64,000 bases of DNA from Pseudarthrobacter sp. NIBRBAC000502772 (lineage in GTDB: Bacteria; Actinomycetota; Actinomycetes; Actinomycetales; Micrococcaceae), in NCBI RefSeq assembly GCF_006517235.1, contig NZ_CP041188.1, positions 186,001 through 250,000 on the forward strand, given 5' to 3'. Below, piece by piece: positions 18,085 to 27,153 of this stretch; within the stretch, counting starts at the first letter, position 1; each line of letters starts with the position of its first letter. The notes under the pieces were generated by a model, which saw only the letters and a program-made list of their open reading frames with translations, had not been told where the DNA came from and ran no database searches. The position numbers and the translations under genes were made by a program.

Positions 18085-19017
18085 TTAGCCCTTTACGCTG
18101 GAACCGATATTGGTGGAAATGAACTGGCGCTGGAAGAAGATGAACAGCGCGACGGCGGGCGCCGCCAGGACGCAGGCACCGGCAAGGATGGCACCGAACG
18201 GGTTGCCGGCCTGGCCGGCGATGTTGGAGATGAAGTTGGCCAGTGACACGGCCAGTGGCTGCAGGGACTGCTCCTTGGTGACCAGGAACGGCCACAGGAA
18301 CTCGTTCCACGGGCCGATGAAGGTCAGCAGCACGGCAGTGACGATGGCAGGACGGACCAGCGGGATGGCGATCTGCCACAGGATCCGAAGCTCCGAGGCG
18401 CCGTCGATCCGGGCGGCCTCAAACAGCGTTGAGGGCAGCTGGAGGAAGTACTGGCGGAACACAAACACCGCCGTGGAGTTGATGGCGAACGGCAGGATCA
18501 TGCCCAGGAAGCTGTCCGCCAGGCCGTAGTCGCGCACGATCATGACGTAGAGCGGGATGAGCAGGAGCTGGAACGGGATCATCTGCACCAGCAGCATCAT
18601 GCCAAACACCACGCCGCGGCCACGGAACTTCATCTGCGCCAGGGCGTAGCCCACCAGCAGCCCGAAAATCACCGTGAAGAGGATGACACCGCCGGTGAAG
18701 ATGCCGGAGTTGAGCAGGCCGCGGAACAGGTTGATGGACTCGTTGATCTGCACATAGTTGGCCCCGGTGATGTTGGCCGGATTGGGGAACGCGCCGAAAA
18801 TCGAGGTGTCCGGGGCGGTCTGCAGCGAACCGATGAGCATGTAGTAGAACGGGAAGAGGAACACGAAGGCGCCCACGCCCAGCAGGATGAAGCTGCCCAC
18901 GCCCAGGTTGCGGCGTTTTTCGACGCCCGAGTCGGGACGCAGGACGGGTTCCGCTTGCTCGGGGAGCCGGCTCGCGTCGTCGTCGTTCTTGGCGTTTTGT
19001 GCGTTGGTGACGGACAT
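18085..19017 (-). CDS. Carbohydrate ABC transporter permease (MalG type)
   Basis: This 310-residue inner-membrane permease has about six helices after a charged N-terminal tail of 45 residues. The EAA loop that contacts the ATPase is visible as EAARIDGASELRILWQIAIP. It belongs to the CUT1 family of oligosaccharide importers. It lies one base after the MalF-type gene and three bases before the GH130 gene, clearly in one operon. No ATP-binding subunit is encoded in the operon, so a shared MsiK-like ATPase elsewhere is likely, as is common in actinobacteria. Confidence 0.93.
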   Translation of the reverse strand: MSVTNAQNAKNDDDASRLPEQAEPVLRPDSGVEKRRNLGVGSFILLGVGAFVFLFPFYYMLIGSLQTAPDTSIFGAFPNPANITGANYVQINESINLFRGLLNSGIFTGGVILFTVIFGLLVGYALAQMKFRGRGVVFGMMLLVQMIPFQLLLIPLYVMIVRDYGLADSFLGMILPFAINSTAVFVFRQYFLQLPSTLFEAARIDGASELRILWQIAIPLVRPAIVTAVLLTFIGPWNEFLWPFLVTKEQSLQPLAVSLANFISNIAGQAGNPFGAILAGACVLAAPAVALFIFFQRQFISTNIGSSVKG

Positions 19018-19018
19018 G

Positions 19019-19984
19019 TCAGTCCTCCTTCCCGCCCACGAGGCGTTTCTGGATCAGGGCGATCAGCAGGACGCCGATCACCAGCACCACGCCCAGCGCG
19101 GCCGCGACGTCGGGGTTGCCCTGCAGGAGTCCCCGCTGGTACATGATGAACACCGGGGAGGCCGAGGCCCCGTCCGGCCCGCCGCCGCCGGTCAGCAGGT
19201 ACGGCTCGGTGAAGAGGTTCGCGCCGGTGATGGTGGCCAGCAGCGTGACCAGGACGCTGGCGGGCCGGACGCCGGGAACGGTGATGTTCCAGAACTGGAC
19301 CCACTTGTTGCCGCCGTCCACGGACGCTGATTCATAGAGCTCATCGGGGATGTTCTGCAGCGCCGCGAGGTAGAGCAGGATGAAGAATCCCAGCTGTTTC
19401 CACGTCACGTACAGGGCCACGGTGGGCATGGCCAGCCACGAATTCACCAGCCAGGAAGGGGCTGGGGCCAGGGGCCCCAGCAGTGTGTTGATCAGCCCGT
19501 TTCCCTGGAACAGGAAAAGCCAGACACCCACGACGGCGACGCTCGCCGTCACGTATGGGACGTAGTAGCTGAGGCGGAAGAAGGTCTTGAGCCGGGTCAC
19601 GCGGTTCAGGGCGTTTGCCAGCAGCAGGGACAGGCCCACCGTGAGCGGGACGTTGATGATGAGGAAGACGCCGATGTTCAGGAAGGAGCGCTGGACGGCG
19701 GGGTCTGACAGGACGGTGATGTAGTTTTCGAACCCTACAAACGGCCGGTCCACCTTGACCCGCGGTGCTGTGAAGAAGAAATCGTGGAAGGAAATGTAGA
19801 CGGCGTAGCCGAGGGGGAACGCCAGGACGGCCAGCACGTAGATGACGTAGGGGGCGCTGAACAGCAGGCCCAGCGGCTGGGGGCCCAGGAAGTTCTTACG
19901 CTTCCTGGGCACCAGCCGCCGGTCCGCCGTTCCACCAGCCGGTTTCCCCGTGACGGGGTTCCCACTAGAAGAGCGGAGTGACAT
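19019..19984 (-). CDS. Carbohydrate ABC transporter permease (MalF type)
   Basis: This 321-residue permease is the MalF-type partner of the downstream MalG-type protein. About six helices follow a basic N-terminus (LVPRKRKNF), and the EAA loop reads ESASVDGGNKWVQFWNITVP. It forms the membrane channel for sugar uptake with its partner. It starts 11 bases after the binding-protein gene. Confidence 0.93.
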   Translation of the reverse strand: MSLRSSSGNPVTGKPAGGTADRRLVPRKRKNFLGPQPLGLLFSAPYVIYVLAVLAFPLGYAVYISFHDFFFTAPRVKVDRPFVGFENYITVLSDPAVQRSFLNIGVFLIINVPLTVGLSLLLANALNRVTRLKTFFRLSYYVPYVTASVAVVGVWLFLFQGNGLINTLLGPLAPAPSWLVNSWLAMPTVALYVTWKQLGFFILLYLAALQNIPDELYESASVDGGNKWVQFWNITVPGVRPASVLVTLLATITGANLFTEPYLLTGGGGPDGASASPVFIMYQRGLLQGNPDVAAALGVVLVIGVLLIALIQKRLVGGKED

Positions 19985-19995
19985 TGGGGGTCACG

Positions 19996-21297
19996 CTACT
20001 TCTGGGCTACCAGTTGGTTGATCTTGTCCGCCGCGCCCTTGAACGAGGTGTCGATGCTTTCGTTGCCGAAGATCACGGCCTTGGCGTAGGCGGTGCGGAA
20101 GGTCTGCCACACTTCAACCGAGTTGGAGACGTTGGGGACCTCCACGGTCCGCGCAGCCTGATCGGCAAACTGCGTGTAGGCCGGGTTCTTGGCGAAGTAG
20201 TCCGCGTAGACCGTGGGAAGGTCCTTGCGCATGGGCATCTGGCCGGTGTCGGTCAACAGCTTGCCGTCCTGCTCCTCGCTGGTGGCGAACTTCATGACCT
20301 CCCAGGCGGTGCCCTGGTTCTCGCAGGCCGAGTACATGGCCACGTTCTTGGCGTCGGAGAAGGTTGAGGCATCAGCCTTAGCCGCGGCAGCGGGGACCGG
20401 GACTGCGCCCCAGTTCACCTTGTCCTTGTAGGCGGCGATGGCCCACGGACCGGCCATGGACATGGCCGCCTTGCCCTCGGCGAATGAATCGCCCTGGTAG
20501 ACCTCCTTGGAGGCCAGGTTTTCCTTGTAGAGCGTCTCGAACATCGTGGCGACCTGCTTGCCCTCCTCGCTGTCGAACGTGGCCTTGCCGTCCTTCACCA
20601 GCGGGGTGCCGTCGGAGTTGGCTGCATAGAAGGAGTAGAAATCGAACCAGGCCTGGAAGAAGTCACTGGCCGGTGATGGCCACATGGCGTTGGTGGCAGC
20701 ACCTGAGGACACCAGAGTCCGGGCGGTGTCCAGCAGTTCCTGGTGCGTCCCCAGCTTCGGGTTCTCCGGATCCAGCCCGGCCTTGGCAAACATGTCCTTG
20801 TTGTAGAAGAGGACAACGGGATTGGACTTCCACGGCAGCTGGTACATCTTGCCGTCCGCGGACTTGTACTGGTCCGCCAGGTCACCGGTGCGGTCCTTGA
20901 TGTACTGGAGCCCGTCCGGGAACTCATCCAGGGCCACCAAACCACCCTGCTTCTGGAACTGGGGAACGGCGACAGGCGCGGTGTTGAAGACCAGGCAGGG
21001 AGCGTTGCCGGCCGTGATGGCTGCGCCGATGACTTCCTCGGAGCTCTTGCCGGCAGGGATCTCCTGCGCATCGATCTTCTCGTCCGGGTGGGCGGAGTTC
21101 CAGGATTCCACCATGGCCTTGCCCCACTTCACCTCGAACTCGTTGTTGGAGTACCAGATCTTGATGGGGCCCTTGGCGGACGTGGCGGAACCGCCATCGC
21201 CGCCGCCTCCGCTGCCGCCGCAGGCAGCCAGGCCAGCCCCCATGACGGTCAGGGCGGCCACTGACAATATTCGCGTGGCTTTGGTAAAGCGCTTCAT
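19996..21297 (-). CDS. Extracellular sugar-binding lipoprotein of the ABC importer
   Basis: This 433-residue solute-binding protein has a lipoprotein signal with lipobox GLAAC followed by a Gly-rich linker, so it is anchored outside the membrane. The fold is the family 1 extracellular binding domain (PF01547/PF13416), with IKIWYSNNEFEVKWGKAMVE at the start and a conserved AAMSMAGPWAIAAYK near residue 280. It captures an oligosaccharide for the two permeases. With GH130 downstream, a beta-mannoside or related glycan is the best guess. Confidence 0.92.
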   Translation of the reverse strand: MKRFTKATRILSVAALTVMGAGLAACGGSGGGGDGGSATSAKGPIKIWYSNNEFEVKWGKAMVESWNSAHPDEKIDAQEIPAGKSSEEVIGAAITAGNAPCLVFNTAPVAVPQFQKQGGLVALDEFPDGLQYIKDRTGDLADQYKSADGKMYQLPWKSNPVVLFYNKDMFAKAGLDPENPKLGTHQELLDTARTLVSSGAATNAMWPSPASDFFQAWFDFYSFYAANSDGTPLVKDGKATFDSEEGKQVATMFETLYKENLASKEVYQGDSFAEGKAAMSMAGPWAIAAYKDKVNWGAVPVPAAAAKADASTFSDAKNVAMYSACENQGTAWEVMKFATSEEQDGKLLTDTGQMPMRKDLPTVYADYFAKNPAYTQFADQAARTVEVPNVSNSVEVWQTFRTAYAKAVIFGNESIDTSFKGAADKINQLVAQK

Positions 21298-21332
21298 TGC
21301 GACTCCTTGATACTGGTCCCGGTGGGGACCTG

Positions 21333-22409
21333 CTACGGGTTGGTGTGCTTTTTTGCTTGCTCTGGGGATTGCTGGGGGACTGGCTTGCTGGTTGTGGATG
21401 GGGCGGGGCCGGTGGAGGCGCGGACCAGCAGGGAAGGTGCCTGCAGGTCCGTATCCTCACCGGAGTGGGTGCCGTTGAGCTGGTCCAGGAGGGCCTGCGC
21501 GGCAACTCTGCCCCAGCGCATGGGGTCAGTGGAGATGGTGGTGAGCGGCGGGTTGAGGTATTGGGTGAACTCTGCGTTGTCGTAGCCGGTGACTGACAGG
21601 TCACCCGGGACGTTCAGGCCCTGGGACTGGGCGAAGGACTGGCCGGACGTGGCCATGAGGTCGTTCGCATAGACAATCGCGGTGGGGCGGTCCGGCCGGC
21701 GGAGCAGTTCCGCGGTGGCGGCCACTCCCCCGGCCGCCGTGAAATCAGCCTCCGCGAACAGATCCGCTGCCAGGCCGGCAGCGGCCATGGCCGCCTCCCA
21801 GGCCCGGCGGCGGCTGCGGCCGTGGATGTATTCCTGGGCGCCGCCCACGTGGCCGATCCGGACGTGGCCCAGGGCCAGAAGATGTTCGACGGCGGCCGTG
21901 ATGCCGTCCGTGTCATCCATGGACACCGCGGGGAAGGGGGAGTCCGAATCCGGCCTGTTGAGCGTTACGGCCGGCAGCTTGAGCTCGCGCAGCAGGCCGA
22001 TCCGGGAATCATTGTGCCGCACATCGGTCAGGATCACGCCGTCCACGCGGCCGCCGTCGGCCAGTTTGCGGTAGGCCCGCTCTTCGGCGCCGGGGGCGGT
22101 GGCAACGCTCAGGACCAGCGTGTAATCGTGCTCGGCGAGGGTGGTCTCGATGCCCGCAATGAACGCCGGGAAGAACGGGTCCGTGCCGAGGAGCTTGGGG
22201 TCGCGGGCCACCACAAGGCCCAGCGCGTAGGCCTTCGCGGAGGACAGGCCCTTGGCTCGGAGGCTCGGCTTCCAGCCAAGCTCTTTGGCGACCTGGAGGA
22301 TCCGGCCCCGGGTGGCGTCGCTAACGCCGGGCTGGTTGTTCAGCGCATACGAGACAGCACCCTTGCTGACGCCGGCCGCATGGGCGACGTCGCTGATGGT
22401 TACTGCCAT
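21333..22409 (-). CDS. LacI-family repressor of the carbohydrate operon
   Basis: This 358-residue LacI-type regulator has its helix-turn-helix at residues 4-24 (TISDVAHAAGVSKGAVSYAL) followed by the hinge LRAKGLSSAKAYALGL and a sugar-binding core. The first residues begin MAVTISDV with the ATG at 22409. It is the first gene of the minus-strand operon, only 35 bases ahead of the binding-protein gene, so it controls its own synthesis and the transporter from the operators at 22451-22489. The Pro/Lys-rich tail is not conserved in the family. Confidence 0.93.
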   Translation of the reverse strand: MAVTISDVAHAAGVSKGAVSYALNNQPGVSDATRGRILQVAKELGWKPSLRAKGLSSAKAYALGLVVARDPKLLGTDPFFPAFIAGIETTLAEHDYTLVLSVATAPGAEERAYRKLADGGRVDGVILTDVRHNDSRIGLLRELKLPAVTLNRPDSDSPFPAVSMDDTDGITAAVEHLLALGHVRIGHVGGAQEYIHGRSRRRAWEAAMAAAGLAADLFAEADFTAAGGVAATAELLRRPDRPTAIVYANDLMATSGQSFAQSQGLNVPGDLSVTGYDNAEFTQYLNPPLTTISTDPMRWGRVAAQALLDQLNGTHSGEDTDLQAPSLLVRASTGPAPSTTSKPVPQQSPEQAKKHTNP

Positions 22410-22450
22410 GATGTGGGACCCTTCAGGTTTTGGGTCCCGTGACTCACGCC

Positions 22451-22489
22451 ACTGAACCGGTTCAGTAGACTCTACTTAACCGGTTCAGT
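22451..22489. promoter_or_regulatory. Twin LacI operators
   Basis: A perfect 16-bp palindrome ACTGAACCGGTTCAGT lies at 22451-22466, and a second copy ACTTAACCGGTTCAGT with one asymmetric base lies at 22474-22489. Their centres are 23 bases apart. The central CG with flanking AACC/GGTT half-sites is typical of LacI-family operators. They sit 42-80 bases ahead of the lacI-type start. Confidence 0.85.
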
Positions 22490-22554
22490 TGAGGGATGTC
22501 AAGGGCCCGCCGCCGCATTGGTGGGCGCGTCACCGCTTGCTGGCGGCGCCGGAC

Positions 22555-23544
22555 CTAGACCCGGGCCAGCCCGGCAACCTCCGCCAGCAGCTCCACGGAG
22601 CGGATCCTGGCCTCGGTGCCGGTGTTCTGGTGCGCCACGATGAGTTCGTCGGCGTCGGAGTGCCTGGCGAACTCCTCGAGGTAGTCGTTCACAACGTCCG
22701 GGGTGCCGATGGCCGAGTACGTCATCATCTGCGAGACGTGCTGGCCCTGCGGGGAGTCCAGGATCATGTCCGCTTCGTCGTCGGTGAACTCGCGCCCGCC
22801 GCCAAAGAACAGACCGACGCGGGCGCGCAGCGTGGCCCGGAAAGCCGTCTGGGCTTCGGCTGCGGAATCGGCTGCGATCACGTTGACGCCGGCGATCACG
22901 TGCGGGGCATCGAGCTGCGCCGACGGCTTGAATTCGCTGCGGTAGAGCGCCACGGCATCCTGCAGGGCGTTGGGAGCGAAGTGCGAAGCGAAGGCGTACG
23001 GCAGGCCCAGCTGGGCGGCGAGACGGGCGCCGAACAGGGACGATCCGAGGATGTACAGCGGGACGTTGGTGCCCTTGCCGGGCGTGGCCTCCACGCCCTG
23101 GATTCGCGTGGGACCGGTGAGGTAGCCCTGCAGCTCCAGGACGTCTTGGGGGAAAGTGTCCGCGGACATGGGGTCCCGGCGCAGCGCGCGCATGGTGTTC
23201 TGGTCGCTGCCGGGGGCGCGGCCCAGGCCAAGGTCCATCCGGCCCGGGTGCAGCGTTTCCAGGGTGCCGAACTGTTCGGCGATGGTCAGCGGCGAGTGGT
23301 TGGGCAGCATAACGCCGCCGGCGCCGAGCCTGATGGTCTTGGTGTGGGCGGCCACGTGGGCGATCAGCACGCTGGTGGCCGACGACGCGATGGCGGACAT
23401 GTTGTGGTGCTCGGCGTACCAGATCCGCCGGTAGCCCAGCTCCTCCGCCCGCTGTGCCATGGCCACGCTGCCGGCGAAACTCTCCGCCGCCGTCTGGCCT
23501 TTGCCAATGGTTGCCAGATCAAGGATGGAGAGGGGAAGCGTCAC
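22555..23544 (-). CDS. LLM-class flavin-dependent oxidoreductase
   Basis: This 329-residue protein belongs to the bacterial luciferase-like monooxygenase family. Diagnostic blocks are [20 protein letters not shown] (residues about 39-58) and [15 protein letters not shown], where the flavin sits. It resembles the single-component 'alkanal monooxygenase-like' group with unassigned substrates. It is transcribed alone on the minus strand and ends 66 bases before the LacI operators. Confidence 0.9.
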   Translation of the reverse strand: MTLPLSILDLATIGKGQTAAESFAGSVAMAQRAEELGYRRIWYAEHHNMSAIASSATSVLIAHVAAHTKTIRLGAGGVMLPNHSPLTIAEQFGTLETLHPGRMDLGLGRAPGSDQNTMRALRRDPMSADTFPQDVLELQGYLTGPTRIQGVEATPGKGTNVPLYILGSSLFGARLAAQLGLPYAFASHFAPNALQDAVALYRSEFKPSAQLDAPHVIAGVNVIAADSAAEAQTAFRATLRARVGLFFGGGREFTDDEADMILDSPQGQHVSQMMTYSAIGTPDVVNDYLEEFARHSDADELIVAHQNTGTEARIRSVELLAEVAGLARV

Positions 23545-23665
23545 GTCGGTGCCGGCCTTTCAATGCGTTGCGTAGGGTGGCCGGCCGGGTCGCGGCGGGC
23601 ACACTGTGGACAACGACGGCGGCGTCCGGGTTATTTCTGCGGCCTGCGGTGGGGTGGCCCACAAG

Positions 23666-23730
23666 CCAACGCGGGGTCACATCGCGCCGGTCCCGGAGGA
23701 CTTTATGGGCGCGATGTGACCCCGCGTTGG
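23666..23730. repeat. Perfect 23-bp inverted repeat downstream of the PxKF gene
   Basis: Arms at 23666-23688 and 23708-23730 are exact reverse complements, separated by 19 bases. Read on the minus strand it follows the secreted protein gene (stop at 23750), so it would form a very stable RNA hairpin at that transcript's end. There is no T-tract. The exact symmetry over 23 bp suggests a dispersed palindromic element that may also act as a terminator. Confidence 0.8.
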
Positions 23731-23749
23731 GGTTGATTGTTTGTGTGGG

Positions 23750-25801
23750 CTACTTCAGCTTGAAGTTGGCCTTGATGGTGCTGCCGTCGGCCGCTGTCAT
23801 CGCGAGCTGGTAGCAGGTCCCCGCACCGGTGGGCGTCTTCCAGTTGTAGATGAACTGGCCACCGGTGGTGTCGTAGCGGAGGGACGTGCTGCCAGTTGCC
23901 GTCGTTTCAATGGCGTCCTGGAGAACAGTCAACGAGCAGGTGATCCTGGCCATACTGAACGACATCAGGCCGGGGTCGGTGATCTCAGTGTCGCCCGCAA
24001 ACACCTCGAACTTTGCCGGCACCGTGCTGCCGCCCTTGACGGTGTTCAGCACGCCGCCCATGTCGACGGGCTGGTAGAAACCCTTAAGGGTCCAGGCGAG
24101 GACCTCGTAATTCTGGGTGATGGTGGTTGAGTTGCCAGCTTGGTCAGTGGCGGTAGCGGTCAGGGTGTGGGGTCCGACCGAGGTGCCGTAGCCGCTGACA
24201 ACGCACGTTCCGTCAAGCCCGGAAAGGCTGTCCGATGCGACGCACGTGGGCGCCGCTGCGGTGGATCCGAAGTAGCCAGTGGGCACCAAGGAGCTGAAGT
24301 TGGCCGTCGGAGGAGTCTTGTCGATCTGGAACGACTCGGTAAGGGCGCCCGCAGGGGTCATGTTTCCAGCGACGTCCTCGAAGGCCGGGCTCTGGACGAG
24401 CACTGCGACGCCTTCACCACTGGAGGTGACAGGTTGTGTCGCTGCGGACACCAGGCCCGAGGTCGCGTCGCTGCCACCGAAGGTGGCCACGACGTCGGTT
24501 TTGTACCAGCCGTTGGTGTTGGGGGCGGCCGGGTTGGCACCGGTGTAGGAGACGGCCGGAGCCGTCTTGTCGATCTTGAACGTCGGGCTCACGGCACCGG
24601 CGGCGGTGGTGTTGCCCGCGTTGTCCGTGAATGCCGGGCTCAGGACGACGACGGCGGATCCCTCACCGCTGGAGGTCACCCAGTCGCTGGCCGAGGCCGG
24701 GCCGGAGGTGGCATCCGTCGCGGTAAAGGTGGCCGTGACGTCCGAGGTGTACCAGTCCGCGTTGCCGGCGGTGCCGCTGGCGTCCGTAAGCGCCACGCCC
24801 GGAGCGGTTCCGTCCTTCTTGATGGACACGGTGACCGGGCCGGCGCTGCCGCCGCCGCTCGTGGCGGAGCAGCTGTAGTCTCCGGGCAGCTGGTCCAGCG
24901 TGATGACCGCGTCCACACAGCCCACAGAGGACAGGGTGGTGGGCGAATCGTTCTCCGTGACCGTCCAGGCCAGATGCACGGCACTCCGGTACCAGCCGTT
25001 GAAACCGTCCGGAGTGGCTGGGCTGAGCGTGTAACTGACGCCGGGTGCAGTCGCGTCGGCGATGCTGTAGCTCAGCGAGCTGGCGGCTTCGAGGCCGCCC
25101 AAGTCGCTATGGAAACAGCTGGCCTCCTGTGATCCGACGCCGGTGGCTGCGTCGGGACCAGTGATCGCGCCCAGCGTGGCGGGGAAGGTCTTGAGCCCGT
25201 CCTCGGCGTCGGTCACGTTGCACACAGCGGGCGGCACGGAGCCCTTGGCATACGTGGCGCCGGCAGCGACGCCGGTGATCGTCAGGACAGGTGCCGTGTT
25301 GGACGGCGCGGCTGCGGTCACGTTAACCCGGAAATTCACGGGAGCAACGTCGTAGACATCGCTAGTGGTATTTCCAGTTGGAGTCGCATAAATCAATGTA
25401 GTTCCAACGCCCAAGGGGGTCACAGTAACGAGCGTCTCAGCACCACAGTTCACGAAGCTCGCTGTGGCTGGCGTCACGGTGGCCACCGCCGCGTTCGAGG
25501 ACGACAAACTCAAGGAGACTTGTTCCCCGCCCTGGATGGTGCAGCCGTTGTTGCCATCGTCTTTGATCTTCACGACATACAGATTGGTGGTGCCTGCGGG
25601 CCCGCCAAGGTTGAGGGGCATGACCTCCGCCACGAGGTCGACAGTGGTGTCCAATCTGTTGGAGATCGCGTCCGCGTAAACCATCCCCGCGCTTGCCAGT
25701 AGAAGGCTCCCCGCCGCCATAGCGGCCGCCGCCTTGAATGCTGCTCGACGAAGCAGTCTCTTGCCCGGCCCCGTGTCCTGGCGTAGCGCTGAATGGTTCA
25801 T
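23750..25801 (-). CDS. Secreted Ig-like repeat protein with C-terminal PxKF domain
   Basis: The 683-residue product has a long Sec signal (LLRRAAFKAAAAMAAGSLLL, then ASAGMVYA) and is exported. From about residue 250 it carries three to four bacterial Ig-like repeats, each with DxTAPxVxYT, a WYxxxV strand and SSGEG or DxAGN motifs. The C-terminal domain holds NTVKGGSTVPAKFEVF (about 580-596), the PxKF motif of actinobacterial surface proteins. The function is unknown; adhesion or wall binding is plausible. The ATG at 25801 is preferred because GAGGGG lies six bases upstream; an ATG at 25819 is poorer. Confidence 0.8.
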   Translation of the reverse strand: MNHSALRQDTGPGKRLLRRAAFKAAAAMAAGSLLLASAGMVYADAISNRLDTTVDLVAEVMPLNLGGPAGTTNLYVVKIKDDGNNGCTIQGGEQVSLSLSSSNAAVATVTPATASFVNCGAETLVTVTPLGVGTTLIYATPTGNTTSDVYDVAPVNFRVNVTAAAPSNTAPVLTITGVAAGATYAKGSVPPAVCNVTDAEDGLKTFPATLGAITGPDAATGVGSQEASCFHSDLGGLEAASSLSYSIADATAPGVSYTLSPATPDGFNGWYRSAVHLAWTVTENDSPTTLSSVGCVDAVITLDQLPGDYSCSATSGGGSAGPVTVSIKKDGTAPGVALTDASGTAGNADWYTSDVTATFTATDATSGPASASDWVTSSGEGSAVVVLSPAFTDNAGNTTAAGAVSPTFKIDKTAPAVSYTGANPAAPNTNGWYKTDVVATFGGSDATSGLVSAATQPVTSSGEGVAVLVQSPAFEDVAGNMTPAGALTESFQIDKTPPTANFSSLVPTGYFGSTAAAPTCVASDSLSGLDGTCVVSGYGTSVGPHTLTATATDQAGNSTTITQNYEVLAWTLKGFYQPVDMGGVLNTVKGGSTVPAKFEVFAGDTEITDPGLMSFSMARITCSLTVLQDAIETTATGSTSLRYDTTGGQFIYNWKTPTGAGTCYQLAMTAADGSTIKANFKLK

Positions 25802-26153
25802 GTCATGCCCCTCCCTCATGGCGCTGCGGCCAGCCGTGGCCGCAACGTAGTTTCACCGTAGATGCCACGTCAGAAGGGCACACGCGTAGTAGGCACCTGT
25901 CTTTGCGGCGTGAGTACTCACATTCCCGGAGCCCACATCGAGCACTACTTGGATTGGCCGGGCAGAGCCGCCAAAGCACATCCCGGGTACTCCGAAAGCC
26001 TCCAAATGTGACCGCCGGGGACGCCCCGCGAACCGCCGTCACTCCCGGTATCGCACCGTTTCGGCGGCCTTTGATCCCGCACCAGCGGTCCCGGATAGTT
26101 GCTGCCAAGAACACCGTTCCGTTCCGAAATTCAGCAACTTGCAGGGGGAAACC
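25802..26153. promoter_or_regulatory. Divergent intergenic region with a GTGAGTACTCAC palindrome
   Basis: The 352-base gap lies between the PxKF gene and the binding-protein pseudogene. A perfect 12-bp palindrome GTGAGTACTCAC is at 25910-25921, with further ACTACT- and TAGTAG-like half-sites around it (about 25885-25955). Such TAC/GTA dyads resemble response-regulator or LuxR sites, but the binder is unknown. No gene was seen here. Confidence 0.4.
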
Positions 26154-27129
26154 ATGGCGAAAATCAAGACAAGGCAGGCTGCCGGTGCAGCAGTCACGCT
26201 GCTGGCGCTGGCCGCCTGCTCGGACCCGGGCGCGACGGCGGCGACAGCACCGTCGTCGGGCTCTACGGCGAGCGCAGCAGGCAAGACGTTCAACCTGGCC
26301 CCGGAAGCAGAACCGCGTCAAGGTGGCCGTGGACGCGAAAGCCGCTGCCCTGGTCCCCGACGCCATCAAGGCGGACGGCAAACTGACCGTGGTCACTACC
26401 GGCGGCACGGCCCCGCTGAGCCTGTTCGCCACCGACAACAAAACGCTCATCGGCAGCGAAGTGGACATCGCTTATGCGGTGGGCGAGACACTGGGGCTGA
26501 CCGTGGAGGTGCTGCCCGTGGCCTGGGCCGACTGGCCGCTGGGCGTTGAATCCGGCAAGTACGAGGCCGTGCCCTCCAACGTCACCGTCACCGAGGCGCG
26601 CAAGGAAAAGTTCGACTTCGCCAGCTACCGCAACGACCTCCTGGGCTTCTACGCGAAGACCGATTCCACCATCGGCGACATCAAGGCAGCCAAGGACGTT
26701 GCCGGCAAGCGCATCATCGTGGGCTCCGGCACCAACCAGGAAGCGATCCTGGTGCGCTGGGACGAAGAGAACAAGGCCAAGGGCCTGGCGCCGGTTGAGT
26801 TCCAGTATTACGACGACGACTCCGCCTCCACGCTGGCACTCCAGCCCGGCCGTGCGGACCTGACGTTCGGCCCGAACGCCGGGGCGGCTTACAAGGCCGC
26901 GAAGGACGGCAAGAGCAAGGAGGTGGGCACGCTCAACGGCGGCTGGCCGCTGACCGCCGAAATCGCCTTCACCACGCAGAAGGGCAACGGCCTGGCCGTT
27001 GCTGCCCAGGCTGCCCTCAACCAGCTGATCGGGAATGGCAGCTACGCCGAGATCCTGGACCGCTGGGGCCTGTCCTCGGAGGCCATCAAGTCCTCCGAGC
27101 TGAACCCGCCCGGCCTGCCCAAGAAGTAG
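26154..27129 (+). pseudogene. Amino-acid-type ABC solute-binding lipoprotein, broken by a single-base frameshift
   Basis: The ATG at 26154 (CAGGGGG five bases upstream) opens a lipoprotein signal with lipobox LAAC (Cys22) and an Ala/Ser/Thr-rich linker. At about 26303-26308 the frame breaks: the sequence behaves as if one base were inserted, and the rest of a family 3 binding protein (NRVKVAVDAKAAALVPDAIK through to the end at 27129) is in the next frame. The remainder is complete, with GTAPLSLFATDNKTLIGSEV and ASTLALQPGRADLTFG typical of amino acid binding proteins. No permease or ATPase is adjacent. It is either a recent pseudogene or a sequencing error. Confidence 0.8.
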
Positions 27130-27153
27130 GCCCGCCTATGGGTTAATGGTCCG

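Noticed and set aside
26295..26315. Programmed ribosomal frameshift in the binding lipoprotein
   Set aside because: No slippery heptamer, internal ribosome-like stimulator or hairpin is evident; a simple mutation or read error is simpler.
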